This document shows, piece after piece, positions 50,429-63,622 of a stretch of 64,000 nucleotides of DNA. Both the position numbers and the translations under genes were made by a program. Numbering within the stretch: position 1 is the first letter of the stretch; every line of letters begins with the position of its first letter. Below the pieces are notes generated by a model. That model had not been told where the DNA came from and did not search any database. It saw nothing but the letters and a program-made list of their open reading frames with translations. Source of the DNA: Numida meleagris (Eukaryota; Chordata; Aves; Galliformes; Numididae); contig NC_034415.1 in the NCBI RefSeq assembly GCF_002078875.1, forward strand, positions 19,435,975 to 19,499,974. Direction: 5' to 3'.

Positions 50429-50846
50429 TGCCTTCTCTTCTGTAGTCATTAGTGGCTGGCATAAACAGTCTGACAGTATTATAAATGAAGTCCCTGACAG
50501 TTTGCAACCCTAATCCAATATTTTGCCAGCATCTTTAATGCTCTCTGGGGGGGGGGGGGGGGGGGGGACAAAAAAAACCACGCACCTCCTTAATCAGAAT
50601 CCTACTCTCCTACTCTTATTTTACTATTATTGTAAGGTGCCTTCTCTTCTGTAGTCATTAGTGGCTGGCATAAACAGTCTGACAGTATTATAAATGAAGT
50701 CCCTGACAGTTTGCAACCCTAATCCAATATTTTGCCAGCATCTTTAATGCTCTCTGGGGGGGGGGGGAGGGGGGAAACAAAAAAAACCACGCACCTCCTT
50801 AATCAGAATCCTACTCTCCTACTCTTATTTTACTATTATTGTAAGG
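50429..50846. repeat. 209-bp tandem duplication around poly-G
   Basis: Copy 1 is 50,429-50,637 and copy 2 is 50,638-50,846. They are the same length and identical base for base outside the G tract. In copy 1 the tract is 21 G. In copy 2 it is 12 G, an A, then 6 G and two extra A, so three G-to-A differences account for all divergence. The unit shares only about one base of homology at its ends. It is either a very recent tandem duplication or an assembly artefact at a hard-to-sequence homopolymer. Confidence 0.95.
50547..50567. repeat. Poly-G run of 21
   Basis: Twenty-one consecutive G within the first copy of the 209-bp duplication. Runs of this length can form G-quadruplex structures and are commonly miscalled. 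Confidence 0.95.
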
Positions 50847-52179
50847 TTTTTTTTCTTTTGTGGGACACACTACATTTCTACTGAAAAGCTAGAAAACACA
50901 ATAGAGTTAAGAATTAGAAACATTTACGTACATGTTTAATGTTCTTATCATAAAAAGATGAGCTAATATAGATTAGCACCTATATTAGCACTTATTCCTT
51001 AGAGATGAATCTAGAACTAATGAGCTAAAAAAAAAAAGGTGGTTTTTTTTTTGTTGCTGTTGGGGTTTTGTTTGTTTGTTTTGTGTTTTAAATGGGAACT
51101 ATCTGGGATCTCTCCTTCCCTCTGTAGGCCATGTTATGACCTACAGGTTCATATTATTTCCTAGATTTGTCTAAGGAACATTTCTTCCCAGCAGGGACCA
51201 AAGTAAAGGTCATTCTCTAGAAAGAGAGAGCACTAGGGTTCCATTGAAAGTAAATTAAAATTATATTAACGTTTTGATCATTTCCCGTGTGTTATGCCTA
51301 AGTCTCAAATAATAAAAAAAAAAAAAAGATTTAGGAAGCCTGTAACAAGATAGAACTGGTGCAACTTGTGGTAAAAAATGGGTAACAAAACAGACAAGAA
51401 CAAGTTCCACTGTGATCTGACAGTGGAAGAAGATTGGAACTCCACTGAAAAAGGAAAAATACTAGCTTAAATGGAGACTAGAATAGGAGCATGTGAATAT
51501 AGCATCTAATTATGCAGGATAAGAAAAGAAGCCTGTTAGACAACACAATTAATATGAGTCTCCATCAAAATGAGAAAATTTGGTAAGTGCAAGATACGCA
51601 GACAAGAGTAATCCAAACTGTTACTGCTAACTTCCAGGTTAGCCATGTAAAACAGATGAAAAAAATCCTAGATTTTATATTCCTGTTTAAGGTGGATTAA
51701 TGACAAAAAGTAAATAAAATGACCAATTTACATTATGCAAAGAGTGATAAGTATTGAAAGTTAATTAAGATGTGCTATTAAACTGACAGTAAATGGTTAC
51801 TAAATCCATTCTGGAATTCCAATTTTAGAACAAACAGAATAGTATTTCTATGGCTGGAACACATCAGAAAAGACTGATAAATTTGAATAAACTTGAGACT
51901 GGATTAATCAGACGGGAAGTTTGATGAAAAGAAAATAGCAAAGCTGAATACACTTCCAGCAATGATGTGAAGATTGTTTTGGAATTTAAAAATGCCTCCG
52001 TTTGCCTTCCAAAAAGAAAGTACACATCTTAGAGCACTATATACAGAAGCATCTGTAAAATACTTTTGTTCTACTGCAAGACTGAAAAATACCATTCTAA
52101 TTTCTAAGCATCGCATATCAAAATGAGAATGAAATGGGGAATCTAATCAATTATCAGTAATGAAAATGATTAGATCAAA
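50847..52179. other. Unique non-coding DNA
   Basis: No gene or transposon recognised. There is a T/G-rich low-complexity stretch at about 51,040-51,090 and an A run near 51,312. Confidence 0.5.
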
Positions 52180-52510
52180 GATTTTCAAGAAATATGAGGA
52201 ATGCTAGGGTAAATACTTTCAATTAATTGCAAGTAGAGATGACAAGGTGATAGCCTTTAAGTACATAAAAGGCTGCTGTTCTTCATGCCTGGTAGAAGGC
52301 AGGAGCAGTAAAGGGATTAAGTTTCAGCAAGACTGGTGAGTGCAACATTTTCAAAGAGTAATGAAATGCAGTAGTTCAGCTTGTAAAGTCTGCCTTATTT
52401 AAGGTGTTAAAAATTAGTTTGACAATCATCTGTCTGAGACCAAGATTGCCTTAAGACAAGATCACAGAAGCAATGACAGAAGTCCTTTCCAGACCTGTAA
52501 GTCTGTGAAT
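52180..52510 (+). mobile_element. Old CR1 LINE 3' part, plus strand
   Basis: It is decayed but follows the order of an old CR1 subfamily: GTGATAGCCTTTAAGTACATAAAAGG (the [13 protein letters not shown] segment), then GGCAGGAGCAGTAAAGGGATTAAG. Next come TTAGTTTGACAATCATCTG and finally AAGTCCTTTCCAGACCTG with a TCTGTGAAT end. The left boundary is approximate. No open frame survives. Confidence 0.72.
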
Positions 52511-53958
52511 AGAAGAACCGAAGCTACTGAAAGAAAAGACAAAAAGCAAAACAAGTGAATTAACAGCAAATACTCTTTAACACATTAGCTTATGGGGCCG
52601 CAGAACTCATTACTAGGGGAAAAAAAAAAGGTTGGATGTTAAATACTTTACAAAACACAATCATTCATTTTTATAGACACTGAAAAATATCCTCAAACTT
52701 ACCAGGACTATGCAGCTACAGCACTAGTAATGTGATTATCTATGGCTACTTACGTGGTAGTTCAGCAAGAGGAAGAATAGTTCAGTCAGAAGTTGAAGTA
52801 GGGATCTTGGAGTGGGATTCCCTCTGTGATTCCCTGTGCTCAAAAACCAGACACTATGCTACATATTGAGGCTTAAACAAAAACACTGCCTTCCTCAGCA
52901 CTCACAAGAGGCTCAGAATAATGCAGTATTCAAAAATTAATGCATTAACATCTGCTTTACTATGGTTTGTATTTTCTACAGGAAGCGTTCTCCATTCACA
53001 AACAGCACATGGAGGATGTAAGAAACACAAGGGAAACTTGCGGTTCTGGGCAGTGGTAGAACACATTTCCATAAGCACTGAAAAGCCAGAAACAGGTTTA
53101 GCACATTTGCCTTCCTGGAAAGCCGAGTCTGCTCTCACCAACCCAAAGCTCAACTTCTATGTTAAGAAATGCATTAAAGGTGATGCTAACAACCTACATC
53201 CCATTTCAACTTGAGCCAGTCTTAACCATACCCAGGTCAGGGAGCATTTAAGTGTCATCATACCCAAATGACAACAGGTGAGATAACTCAGTAGGAAATA
53301 GAATTTCTGCTTTTCACAAACACATCACTGCGCTTTATTAGTGCATTGCAAGTTCTTCAGCAACACACCACACCTCCTACCCTCTGTTTTCACTGTTCCC
53401 ATTACTGATCACCACTGAACACACTGTCTTTCAGTGAAAAACATCCCTTACTGAAGGGCTCTCCCGCAGTGATTATTTGTAGAGATTCTAGGTTTAGGGT
53501 TGTTTTTTTTTTTTCCTCCTTCTACATTACCCTAAAATCAGACATTCCAGATACTAAAAACATAATAATACTTCACCCATGGAAGGATTTGCTTTGTCAG
53601 TAACCTGAAACTGGGTCACAGTGCTGACTGACAGCAAACATTACATCTTACACAAGTGATTGCTGCCATTTACATAACTCTTATCAAAATTTTCCTGGTG
53701 ATGTTGTTCAGCTTTGTTGCCAATCATCCCTTCTCACCAAGTAGATTTAGTGATTAAAACATATAATACAAATTTTATTTCTATTAATCATTGTGGAGGT
53801 AAATAGAGGAGGGACAGTTCTCCAGCCAGACTGAATCTTAGGAAATTGGGAGAGCTTTGAAAATGGCATATTAAAATATAAATGCATGTATTAAATTATA
53901 TGTGTGTATATAAATACATATATATTTTCATTCTAATATTTCTTTTAAAACTCCAAGA

Positions 53959-53972
53959 GCGCCCTCTAGTGG
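53959..53972 (-). promoter_or_regulatory. CTCF-like binding motif
   Basis: The minus strand reads CCACTAGAGGGCGC, which fits every position of the vertebrate CTCF core CCASYAGRKGGC with its usual RC extension. It sits in a small CpG-containing island within AT-rich DNA. CTCF anchors chromatin loops and insulators. Occupancy cannot be judged from sequence. Confidence 0.6.
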
Positions 53973-54519
53973 GACAGATACCGCTCCGTGTGCTGCTGGA
54001 GCGTGTCAGATGATTTAAAGACTGCAATAACATATTTACATTCTTACCACCTCTTAACTTTGCCTGTTTCTGACATGTAATTTTTTTCTTCCAACCTATT
54101 TCACTGGAGTTTTATTTTCACGGACACACAAGCAGGGAAAGTCAAAGTCAAATCAGAGCTGAGCAATCTATTCCCTATCTGCTCTCATAAATGCAGGTTC
54201 CTCAGGCATTCCTTCCTTTGGCTCTGTGGGAATCAGACTTCCTCCTGGCTGAAACACTCACACATCCCAGGCCAACGGAAGTAATAAGCATCAACCAATA
54301 CTTTTAAGCTGATAGGAAAAAGCTGCAGAAATGTAACTAGAGCCGAGAGAGGTGAGCAAGCAGAGGCATCAGCTCGCTTTTCACTGTCCATCTTCCAATC
54401 TGACAGTATGTAATGGGAAAATTCCAGAAAATAATGGCTTATTTACACTGGAATGTCAGTAGGAAAGTATCATTTGGCACAGAGGAAGATGAAAACTGAA
54501 AGGCATCACAGATACTCAC

Positions 54520-54611
54520 CCTGAGGTAACAAGTTGACTAATGCTGCGGATTTCAAATCGACAGGTGCTCATTAAAGGCACAAATGCAAGCAGACCGAGA
54601 GGCCAGATTTG
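54520..54611 (-). other. Possible 92-nt internal exon, minus strand
   Basis: On the minus strand a pyrimidine- and T-rich acceptor (TTTGCTATTTTTTATAG) ends at 54,612. A strong donor (CTCAGG followed by GTGAGTA) lies at 54,520/54,519. Between them only one of three frames is open, for 30 codons plus two bases. The peptide starts QIWPLGLLAFVPLMSTC, a hydrophobic stretch that could be membrane-associated, then turns polar (RFEIRSISQLV). I do not recognise the protein and found no partner exon. It could be a real exon of a minus-strand gene spanning the window, or a chance pairing of splice-like sites. Confidence 0.25.
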
Positions 54612-56769
54612 CTATAAAAAATAGCAAATAGAAAATGCACATATTGCCTCTTACAGCTGCCAGATCCAGCAGAAGTAAAGCTGCTGAGGAAAAAGGGGGT
54701 GAAGGCAGACAAGGGAGAAAGGCAGATGGAAAGACCTAAAGCAAAGGTAGAAAGATGAAAGAGGAAAGAGAAGGTGTTTACAAGTCGAATCCACGTAGAA
54801 CATGAAACCCTTATCGCTCACATTATTCATTCTTTTAATTGTGTGCTTGCCTTCCCCTAGCAATTAAACTGAACATCCTTGACAGTCTGTCTCCTATAGC
54901 AGCACAGAACTGAAACTAGGCATCAGCTTCAGCACTTTGTGGTCCCCAAAGTATTTTAATTTTCTAAATTGGAGATTTATGGAAATGCTGACATTCATCT
55001 CTTGGTTAAAATGCTAACACACTGCTTACAAACACAGACTTTTTCTTCTTTTAGCTAAAAGGCTGACAAGAAGGGCTTAGCTGCTTTCTAATCTTTATGC
55101 AGCACATGACGGGCTGTGAATTTTGAGCTTTATCATCTGACTGCTTACATCTTTAAAAGCGTCTGGTCATAGACATGCTTTTGCTGTCTGTATTCTTTAA
55201 ACAGCAGTAGTAATAATTAGCAACTGTGAACAGCCTGATTACCATATGAATGGAGAAACAATTGAGAATACAGCAAAATTAGGAACCAAACATCTAAGTC
55301 TTCAAAACTGCAGGACACTCAGCAACAGATGTCACTCAAAAATTTACCTGCTGCCATGCTGGTTCATTAAATACTGTTAACAATAGACTGTAAATTGCAC
55401 CACAAGACCAGGCTGCATTGATGAGGCTATGAGACTCCGTGGAACTCAGGAAGTCTTTCCCTATGCTGACACATGAGTTCCAAAGTCAGGTGAGTGCCTT
55501 TCCAGAAGACCTATTATAAAAAAAAGATTTGTTACATTTTTTTTTTCTTTTTGTCTTCTCAGATAAGAGGAAGTAAGTTTTCATGTGATTAGTTCTGTGT
55601 GCATGTTGACAAAACACCTAAAATACTCTGAGGTTTGGAATCTTCTGTTTCTAGAATAGTTACCATCCAGTAAAATGGGAGAAAGAAGTGATAGTATTCC
55701 TTGCGCCTTAAAGAAAATTCTTGAGACAAACAAATCACAATGCTAGCATTCCTACTGAGGGGCAAACTGCTTTAGTTTTGTCTTTTGCTTAACATGGGTT
55801 CTACTGGAAGAAGTTCTGAAAAATGCAGAACTATACAGAAAGCCAAATATGAAAAAATCAGTACTTTTAACTCTAATTACACTTGATAGAGGAAAATGTG
55901 CTCTCATACTGTGGAACATCAGTGAAGTGTTAAGAAAAGCTATAAGAAAATGTGAATTCTGTGACTGTCAGCATTTGCATAATGATAATAAAGCCAGACC
56001 AGGAAACAGCATTACCACACAGACTGGATCTAATGAACACAAACGCACAACTTCCCTAGAACACGTGGGGATATATCTGTCAGCAGAAGGATTCCCAGAA
56101 AGAAAATAATGCACTTTGGTATTTACATGCAGTAAGAACTATCGATACCAAAAGGTGTTATCTATTTTACAAGTGTCTCCATCTGCCAGACCTTCTCACT
56201 GCCTTCCCAACAGAGCTCTTTCTACATATCACAGAGATTTAATGAAGTGCTGTAAGTGCTGGCAATGGTGGCCATAAGCCAAGTCCCAAAGAAGTTCCCC
56301 TCACCCCACAAAAGAATAATTCCTAATGAGCATGTGTGCAACTGTTAACCCATCTTCTTTCTCTCTGTACTTGTGTCCTTCCTCAGTAGTTTAAGTCGGC
56401 CCCAGATGGGCTAAAATATTAAGACACATTTCTCTCACCCATCCTTCCTCCTTTACTACATGTTTCTTCCTCAGACCATGTTGATATTTATATTTAGTGT
56501 TCCTTGTATGAACACTGAGAGGCAGATAATAGCACATGTAAATTATTTTTGACAAAAACAGGGAACCTTCACTTTTTATTAGTGAATTTATCATCTTGTT
56601 TTCCCCCCCCCAACAAGCCAGAAATCCAATCCATTTATGAAGCTCTAAATCACATCCCCAAAACTTTCATGTTTTATTTGTAGAGGTATTTAGTGACCTG
56701 AGAGATTTATAGCAATATTTAACATGCCTCAAAAAAAAAAAAAGCTTCCTGCCTTTGTTTATGTCTTAA

Positions 56770-56823
56770 GACAAAAAAACAAAACAAAACAAAAAAACAC
56801 CACCAGAGGACAAAACAAAACCC
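56770..56823. repeat. CAAAA-type low-complexity repeat
   Basis: Interrupted runs of AAAAC and AAAAAAC units. Confidence 0.8.
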
Positions 56824-59800
56824 ACCATCATCTACCCGCACGAGAAAGCAATGCCATGGTTTCCTGCGTATAGGCACTTGTCACTGTTTCAGCTGCTGAG
56901 AGTTTGCATTCCCCTCACAGCTCCAGCAGTAGAAAAAGCAAAGAGAAAAAATAAAAATCACTTCCTGAAACATCTCCAAATCCACAAAAACATTCCTCCA
57001 GGACATAGGGGATTGACAGTGCACTGCCACCAGCACCCACTGCGTTTTCCTCTAACAATTTCAAAGCCCCGCAGCACCGCTGTCACCCGCAAACATCCCA
57101 GTCGCCTGAAGAACAATTTCCCTGGCCTCGGGTCTCCTGCAGCAAAAAGGCACAGAGCTGTCACATCTCTTATAGCTCTGCTGCCTCAGCAAATTCAAAT
57201 TCACACTTCTAGTTGTTTATTTTCCAAGCAAGATCCAGGCTGGATCGCTCACCAGAAAGGAAGACTGACAACAAAAATCACCTGAATTTGTCTCTCCTGA
57301 CAACATCCTAAACAAGGAGTTAAGAAAGTTTTCCCTTTATTAAAATCAGAGAATTTAAGGCTTTTGTAGGCAGCAGCTTAGATCATCCCAGCAATCAATC
57401 TCAACCAGCAAAATCTAGGTCAGTAAAACCAAAGGAAGTAAGAAGGCTCCAAAGAATGAAACATTCAGTTGTAAAGAATTACAGAAAAGCTTTGGAACTC
57501 GTTAGGACAAAGGTTGTATTAAAGCTGCCAAGTGGAAGAACACAAGCTATATGGAAAATAATCCATTCTGAATCCAAACGTAGCAAACTATTTAGGGAGT
57601 TCGACATGAGACAACAAAAGTGAGGCTTTGCAAAAAAAATAACCGCAGTCATCTTGGAGCTATACGCATTTATTTCAGTGATCATGGCTTCTCTAAGACC
57701 TTCCCTGACATCATCTCAGGATTAATAGAATTAGATCAATTCAAGCCCCTATTTCACAGTTTCATGAGATTTCTACTAGTAGAATAGAAAAATGACTACT
57801 GTTACAGACAGTAACATTAGTGGCCTCACAAATAGCTAGAAGCAGTTGTATTTAAAAGTTAAGATGCATTACAGTAAGCAAAAGGAATATGCATTACTTC
57901 ATTTTCCTCTCTGCTGCAGCAGGAATGCAAAACCTCTCAATTTTGTTTCACACAAAGGACTGCAGACTGCTCTGTGGAACCACTCAGAGCAGACTCTGCT
58001 CAACTTCTCTGCACATAGCTCCTGCTGACATGGAATTGCATGTGGATACCGCTCACTGTTCACCAATTGCATGTTTGGAAATCACAGCTTCTATAACGGG
58101 AACGTTGACAGAACATCAGCTTGAATTCTGTTCATGTTCTGAGTACCTGCAAGAGCGTGCTGTCCTAGAAGGTGAATTGAATGAGGAAACTGAAAATCCC
58201 AATTACACCTCAATTGGTCCCTATAGGCCTTTAACAAGTTTTAAACAGCATATGCAACATTACACCCACCCACTCACCCTCCACCCAACTAAACTCAGAA
58301 GTTATAGTTCATTGGTTTTGTGTGATTTGGTTTTTGTTTGTTTTTTGAGGGAGTGAGAGACGCCTACTTCAGCTATTCTTAGTTTTTTCCTACCTCAGAA
58401 AGCACCCCCTGCAACAACAACAAAGGAAAGCTCTGAACTCCAAGCACAATGTGTACAAATGCTCCCAGATTGTCAGCATGGAGTTTGTTCTTCCTAGCAC
58501 ATGAAAGCAAAGCACAAACTCTCGTTATTATCTTTGTGTTTCTTTATAGTATGAAGCAGAATCCTGTGGACCATTCCTCATTGTCAAACCTGCAACACCT
58601 TCAGAACTCCACCAAACAGGTGAGCATTGCACAGGCAGCTGAAAGGCAGCTTTTCTCAAATCCTTGTTTTAAGTGGTACCAAGAAAACATTTGGAGTAGG
58701 TAAGAAAGGAGAAATCTATGTCACGCATTGCAATGCAATGTTCAGAGACATAAATAGAAAAAAAAAAGGTGATTTGTTTCATGCTTAGAAAACCACACCA
58801 CATACAACCCGTCCCATTCTGTACAGATTCCTGTGAAAAGGATTTCCAGCCTGTTCACAAGCAAGATGGAACGAAGTCATTACTTTGAGCTGACCTTGTC
58901 CTGATCTCTCATAGCTTTCCACACACACTTCCAGGCACTTTTGGTCATTTTGGCTATGATTGTTTTCTTCAGCCAACATTGTCCTCCAGCATATCCAGAA
59001 TATAGAAGTTTTGAAACCAAGAAAGACTGAACCACTTGATCCCATCCACAGAGATGGGAATTGAAAACACCTCTCCTTGGTCTACAGTTGTATTTTAACA
59101 AGCCAAATTTGTTGTGATTTTATAATAAATGCACAGCTATACCATGTTATGAAAGTGGAACTGAGAATATTAGCTGTGGACCTCTAAAATGTACCTGCTC
59201 AGTCAGGTACAGCTTTTCTGCATTGTTTCACCAACACTCTTGCCATCCTTGTTTCCGGACTCTATTTCTCATCAAGAAAACTCTTTTGCCAGGGACATGA
59301 TCCAATGCTAGTGGTTATAATACTAAAGATGGATTTCACAACAGAACATATCAATTTTCCTTATATACCCAATAATGTCTATGTGCTGCCCATAAAGCTT
59401 ACAGTTTTGGAACGTTTAGAAAGAGGTCAGAAAGACATACCTTAAGGGATGAGAAAATAGAAATATATTTTCTAGACAACAGGAGGCTATGAACCATTGC
59501 TAGCAGACAACAGATATTGATATTACTGATACTATTACATCCAGCACAGAAGCATCTAAACATACACCACAATTTCATCTGCCCAGTCAAAAAGGGTTTT
59601 GAAGAGACAGCTTCAAGACTGCAGGCTCCTCCTTAAGATGTTCAATGAGGAAAGACCACTCACAGTACTCACTGGCATTTAACTATAATACAGCAGCTTT
59701 GCAGTATTCTACCATTTACTAAAAATTCTCCTTAATGCAGGCATGCACGCACAGAATTTAAACACACATCACTGTTAAAAAACAACTTTTTTTTTTATGG

Positions 59801-61778
59801 CAATAGCAAAATTACTTTGTGAATGCTTTCTCATGCTTACAAAACACAGCTTGGTTGATTCTCACAAAGAGAATATTATTCTTCAAACAGTAATTTAGTT
59901 TTTTAAAAGCAACTAAAGAATACAAGCGCACTGTCTCACATTTAGGAAAACAATCAGTATAAGAATTAAAATGCAAGAATTCCTGCCTTCCAGCCTAGTA
60001 TTTAGGTAATCAAAACATGGGTTACTGGACAGCAACAAACATACTTGTAATGATCACACTTGTAGCTATGAACAACAATCTTTTTAAACACAAGAGATCT
60101 ACACTAAATTTAGAGATGTTATCCTGTTGGATGTCAGGGTTACTCATATCAAATGCTAAAGCAGGGCCTTCCACAATCAAAAAACAGCTAACAATATATT
60201 TTCAAACTCACAAGTCTTTTACCTAAACAGCTTCAATACATGTAATGGTCTACTTCTCTACACTGTGCCAGAAGTCTAAGCTGAGAACGTTCCTTCCCCA
60301 AATAACTGTGGCAATTTGGAGTAGTGCAGAAAGGCTGAGAAAGGATCACTTTTAACTGTCTCAGTTAAGAAACAGGGGACATCAAGTGAACCTTGAGGTG
60401 CTTTCTCTGCATGTTATCTGTTTAAGCTGTGGTACTCCTGGCCACGATACACTACAAAATTATGTGGCTTTATGAAAAGGTTGTACAGGGTCATGAATGA
60501 GAAGTTTGTTAAGGGTTACAGAGTAAACAGAAACCATCAGCTAAGGAGAACTCCTCTCTCAAGCTGTTGGGAGATGGAAGATAGCAAGTGAAGCACTGTC
60601 TGATGCTTGCTCTGATCTTTACTTCTGCCAAGCAGGCCTTTGATCTCACCTACCACATCCAGTCTTATATTTGTATTAGTACCATTTACATTCTTCTTAT
60701 TACAATGATATTCAGAAGTCCTCATTAGGATCAGAGCATCACTCTGGGTGAGCACAGGATGGGAAATGCTACAACATGTACAGGATCAATACTTTGCTGG
60801 TAGCCCTGAAGCACCTGCACAGAGGCAGGAATGGCAGGGCTGGGATCTTCACATCTCACTGCAGAGAACATCCAATGCAGCAGCTATAAAACAAGTTTTA
60901 TCTATGAGTATCTGTTCAAATTATTTTATTCAAAATAAACATCACTTCAGGTAAGGTGCATAAAATTCAACTCAGAAGCCTTATGATTCTTATAAAATAA
61001 TACAGAGATTTCTGTGACCTAAATTCTCATCGATATCAAAGGAACAGAAATTTGGCATCAAATGTATTTCTTGTTGTGTGCCCAAATGCTTAAATCCCTT
61101 TTCAAAAATGCGACTTAGCCCTAACAATCCTGCAAGAATTCTTTAAATCCTGAGCCTGACAAGCTTTTGAAACATTACCCTTTGGGCTACATGATGCCAC
61201 CTCCAATAATTTGTGCCTAGTGTTATCAGTGCTGGCGGGGGCCTTGGCTTCGCAGCGTGAAAATCTGTGTAGAGACAAACATCTGGCAGCAATCTGGATG
61301 CGGCTCCTTTTCAGCTGCCTGATTAACAGCTCATGCTGGTTTTGGATAGCCACTATCTAGGCACCTCCTCGTGCCTCTAACCAGACTCCCTGGGGGAGGA
61401 TAGTTGCAAACCACAAAACATACATCCATAGAGCAGCCTCTGGAACGGATTAGTCTTTTCGGTCAATATTCTTCATTTGTAAGATTCAGAGCTTGGACTC
61501 CAGTTCTAATGACTGCAATGACTGACAGAAGTAGGTTCACACAGAAGGAAGTAATAAATCTGCTCCCTCTACTCTCCCCGTAACTCCTACCATTATCTGG
61601 TATCAAGACTCCAGGACTCTCTGGCAAAAACATCTGACAGATGACTGGGAGGGCAAGGGGAAAAAATAAGAGCCAGAGACTGCAGTTGCTATGACAAATG
61701 TCCTACATGGCCCAAAAAGACTGATGCCACTACCAACCTTCTTTTAGGCTATTCTGTAGGAGAATGGAAGCCGCCATG

Positions 61779-61802
61779 ACACACACACACACACACACAC
61801 AC
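61779..61802. repeat. (AC)12 microsatellite
   Basis: Twelve uninterrupted AC dinucleotides, the longest dinucleotide repeat in the window and likely polymorphic. Confidence 0.95.
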
Positions 61803-63379
61803 CTACTACTAGAAACTGGACAGATGGGAACAACACAGATTTTACCATTATATTCTATGAGATGGAACAAGTAATCACCAACCTTGCTAGTTCTTACACT
61901 GCAAAAAAGCAAGATTGATAGTTGGAGGGAAGGCATTCTTTTTTAAAGACATGTGGTGAGCTATACACACTAAACCAATGAAAAGAGCTAGGTAGCTGAA
62001 GAAATCAAATGGAAAATGAGAACAGCTACAAGATAGATAGGTCTGTACCAAATGGGAATCTTACTGTTGTATATATCAATAATACACAGACATAAATGGA
62101 GAGAGAAAGCAAGGCAGGAGTATAAAACAAGGATCAGAGGCTCCTGAGATGGATGCGAAGAAATTAATCCAACACACGAGGCTAAATTCAGTCTGAATCA
62201 TCCCAAATGACATCACTGCATTGGAAAGAATGGTGTGCATTTAGTAGTGTTGACACTGCTGATAACAAACTGACAAATCTCCTGATATATATTGGGCACA
62301 AACAGTTTTCCGTACTGTATCAGACATGTGTGACTTCTTATCCCACTGATTTCAATCCCTTTGCTGCTAGCAGGAGGATAGAATTAAGATCCAGTCCAGT
62401 CAGTTAGATTCTTTCCATCAATTGTTGCAAGCTCTGGTTCAAGCCCATATTTGTCATGGCCAATGGATGTTTCACGGAATGTCTTGACACTCTCCAAAGA
62501 GAAAATTATTTCAGTGCTTTGCATATCCACTTATTGAATCAGAGAGAAAGCAGATTTTGCAGACAGCAGTGAAAGGTAGCTAGGAGAAGAGGCAGAATTT
62601 CGGACCTTTACAAGCCAAGTTACTGAGCTATTCCATCACTAATTGAAACACTGGAATCTAGCAAGAGGTCCTAAAGATTGATAGCACCAAGTCACCTCCA
62701 CTGCCTTCCTGTTCCAGAGGGAGGGGCAGGACAGAAGAAACCATCCCTGCATGTGCAGAACCAGTCTTGGTGTCAGATTCCCTTTAAACTTGTATATATT
62801 CTTTCCTTGGAACAGGAGTGGAACAGAATACCACAGATTAATTCAAACAATGACTAACATGCGCAACAACAGTTCTAACAGTCTCATATGTCTTTAAAAA
62901 GCTGCAAAGTAAGCAGGCCATGCCACAGTGCAGCTAACTAGAATTTAGAGATGTATGCAAGACAGCATATTTCTCCTCCGTGTTTGATGCAACTTAAAAG
63001 AGAAATCAAGAACCAAGCCTTTTACTATGGTTTCTGTTAGTAGATTTCAGCATATCACAGCCTAAGTCATCAGAGGTTGCAGAAAACTCACAACACTGCA
63101 GAACAACCGCCTAATTGAGACATACAAAGCAGAAGGAAAATTACAAGGAGACCAAAAGCTCCTGAAAGAGCTGCTACACAGTGATCAGCTGATGCTATTA
63201 TGAGTCTTTAGAAACCACAAGATGGAAGAAATATCTCCAATACCTCACTATTCTGCTTAAGTTTACAGATTCTAAACTGCCTTTTGAGCATCCGACAGCA
63301 TTCAGAAATGGATTCTTCTTGCCTAATTGGGCTTCATATTTTAACAAACTGCCAATGCAAGCATAGAATATGAGGTAAA

Positions 63380-63622
63380 GAGCACAAAGCTCCACCAAGG
63401 GAGGTTCAAACAGAACATTAGGAAAAATGTCTTTACCATGAGGGTGATCAGACGCTGGAACAGGCTTCCTAGAAAGGAGCTGGATATCTCCATATTTGTC
63501 AGTGTTCAAGAGGTATTTGGATAACACTCTTAATATGTTTTAGCTCTTGACTAGTCCTCAAGTGGTCAGGCAGTTGGACTAGATGATTTCTACAGGTCTC
63601 TTCCCGCTGAAGGTGTTTATAA
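63380..63622 (+). mobile_element. CR1 LINE 3' part, plus strand
   Basis: It begins in the ORF2 C-terminus (GGAGGTTCAAACAGAACATTAGG, then AGACGCTGGAACAGGCTTCC, corresponding to RRWNRLP-type residues). It ends in the 3' region of one CR1 subfamily (AAGTGGTCAGGCAGTTGGAC, TAGATGATTTCTACAGGTC). About 240 bp remain and the element is 5'-truncated. Codons are interrupted. Confidence 0.88.

Larger units (their letters stand above)
52511..63379. other. Unique non-coding DNA
   Basis: No gene established. It contains a CTCF-like motif at 53,959 and a possible exon at 54,520, listed separately. Two long open frames (56,851-57,285 and 57,889-58,356) lack any recognisable domain. CAAAA-type low complexity occurs at 56,770-56,823 and an (AC)12 microsatellite at 61,779. 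Confidence 0.5.

Noticed and set aside
56851..57285. Plus-strand open frame of 144 codons overlapping a 68-codon minus-strand frame
   Set aside because: Low in recognisable features. The patch is locally richer in C and CpG, which lengthens frames on both strands. No family resemblance.
57346..57405. Possible reversed CR1 end (CAGAGAATTTAAGG ... GATCATCCCAGCAATC)
   Set aside because: The resemblance is limited to a few short words. It could be coincidence.
57889..58356. Plus-strand open frame of 155 codons
   Set aside because: About one frame of this length is expected by chance in 64 kb of AT-rich DNA read in six frames. The product has no motif, and no splice or promoter context supports it.
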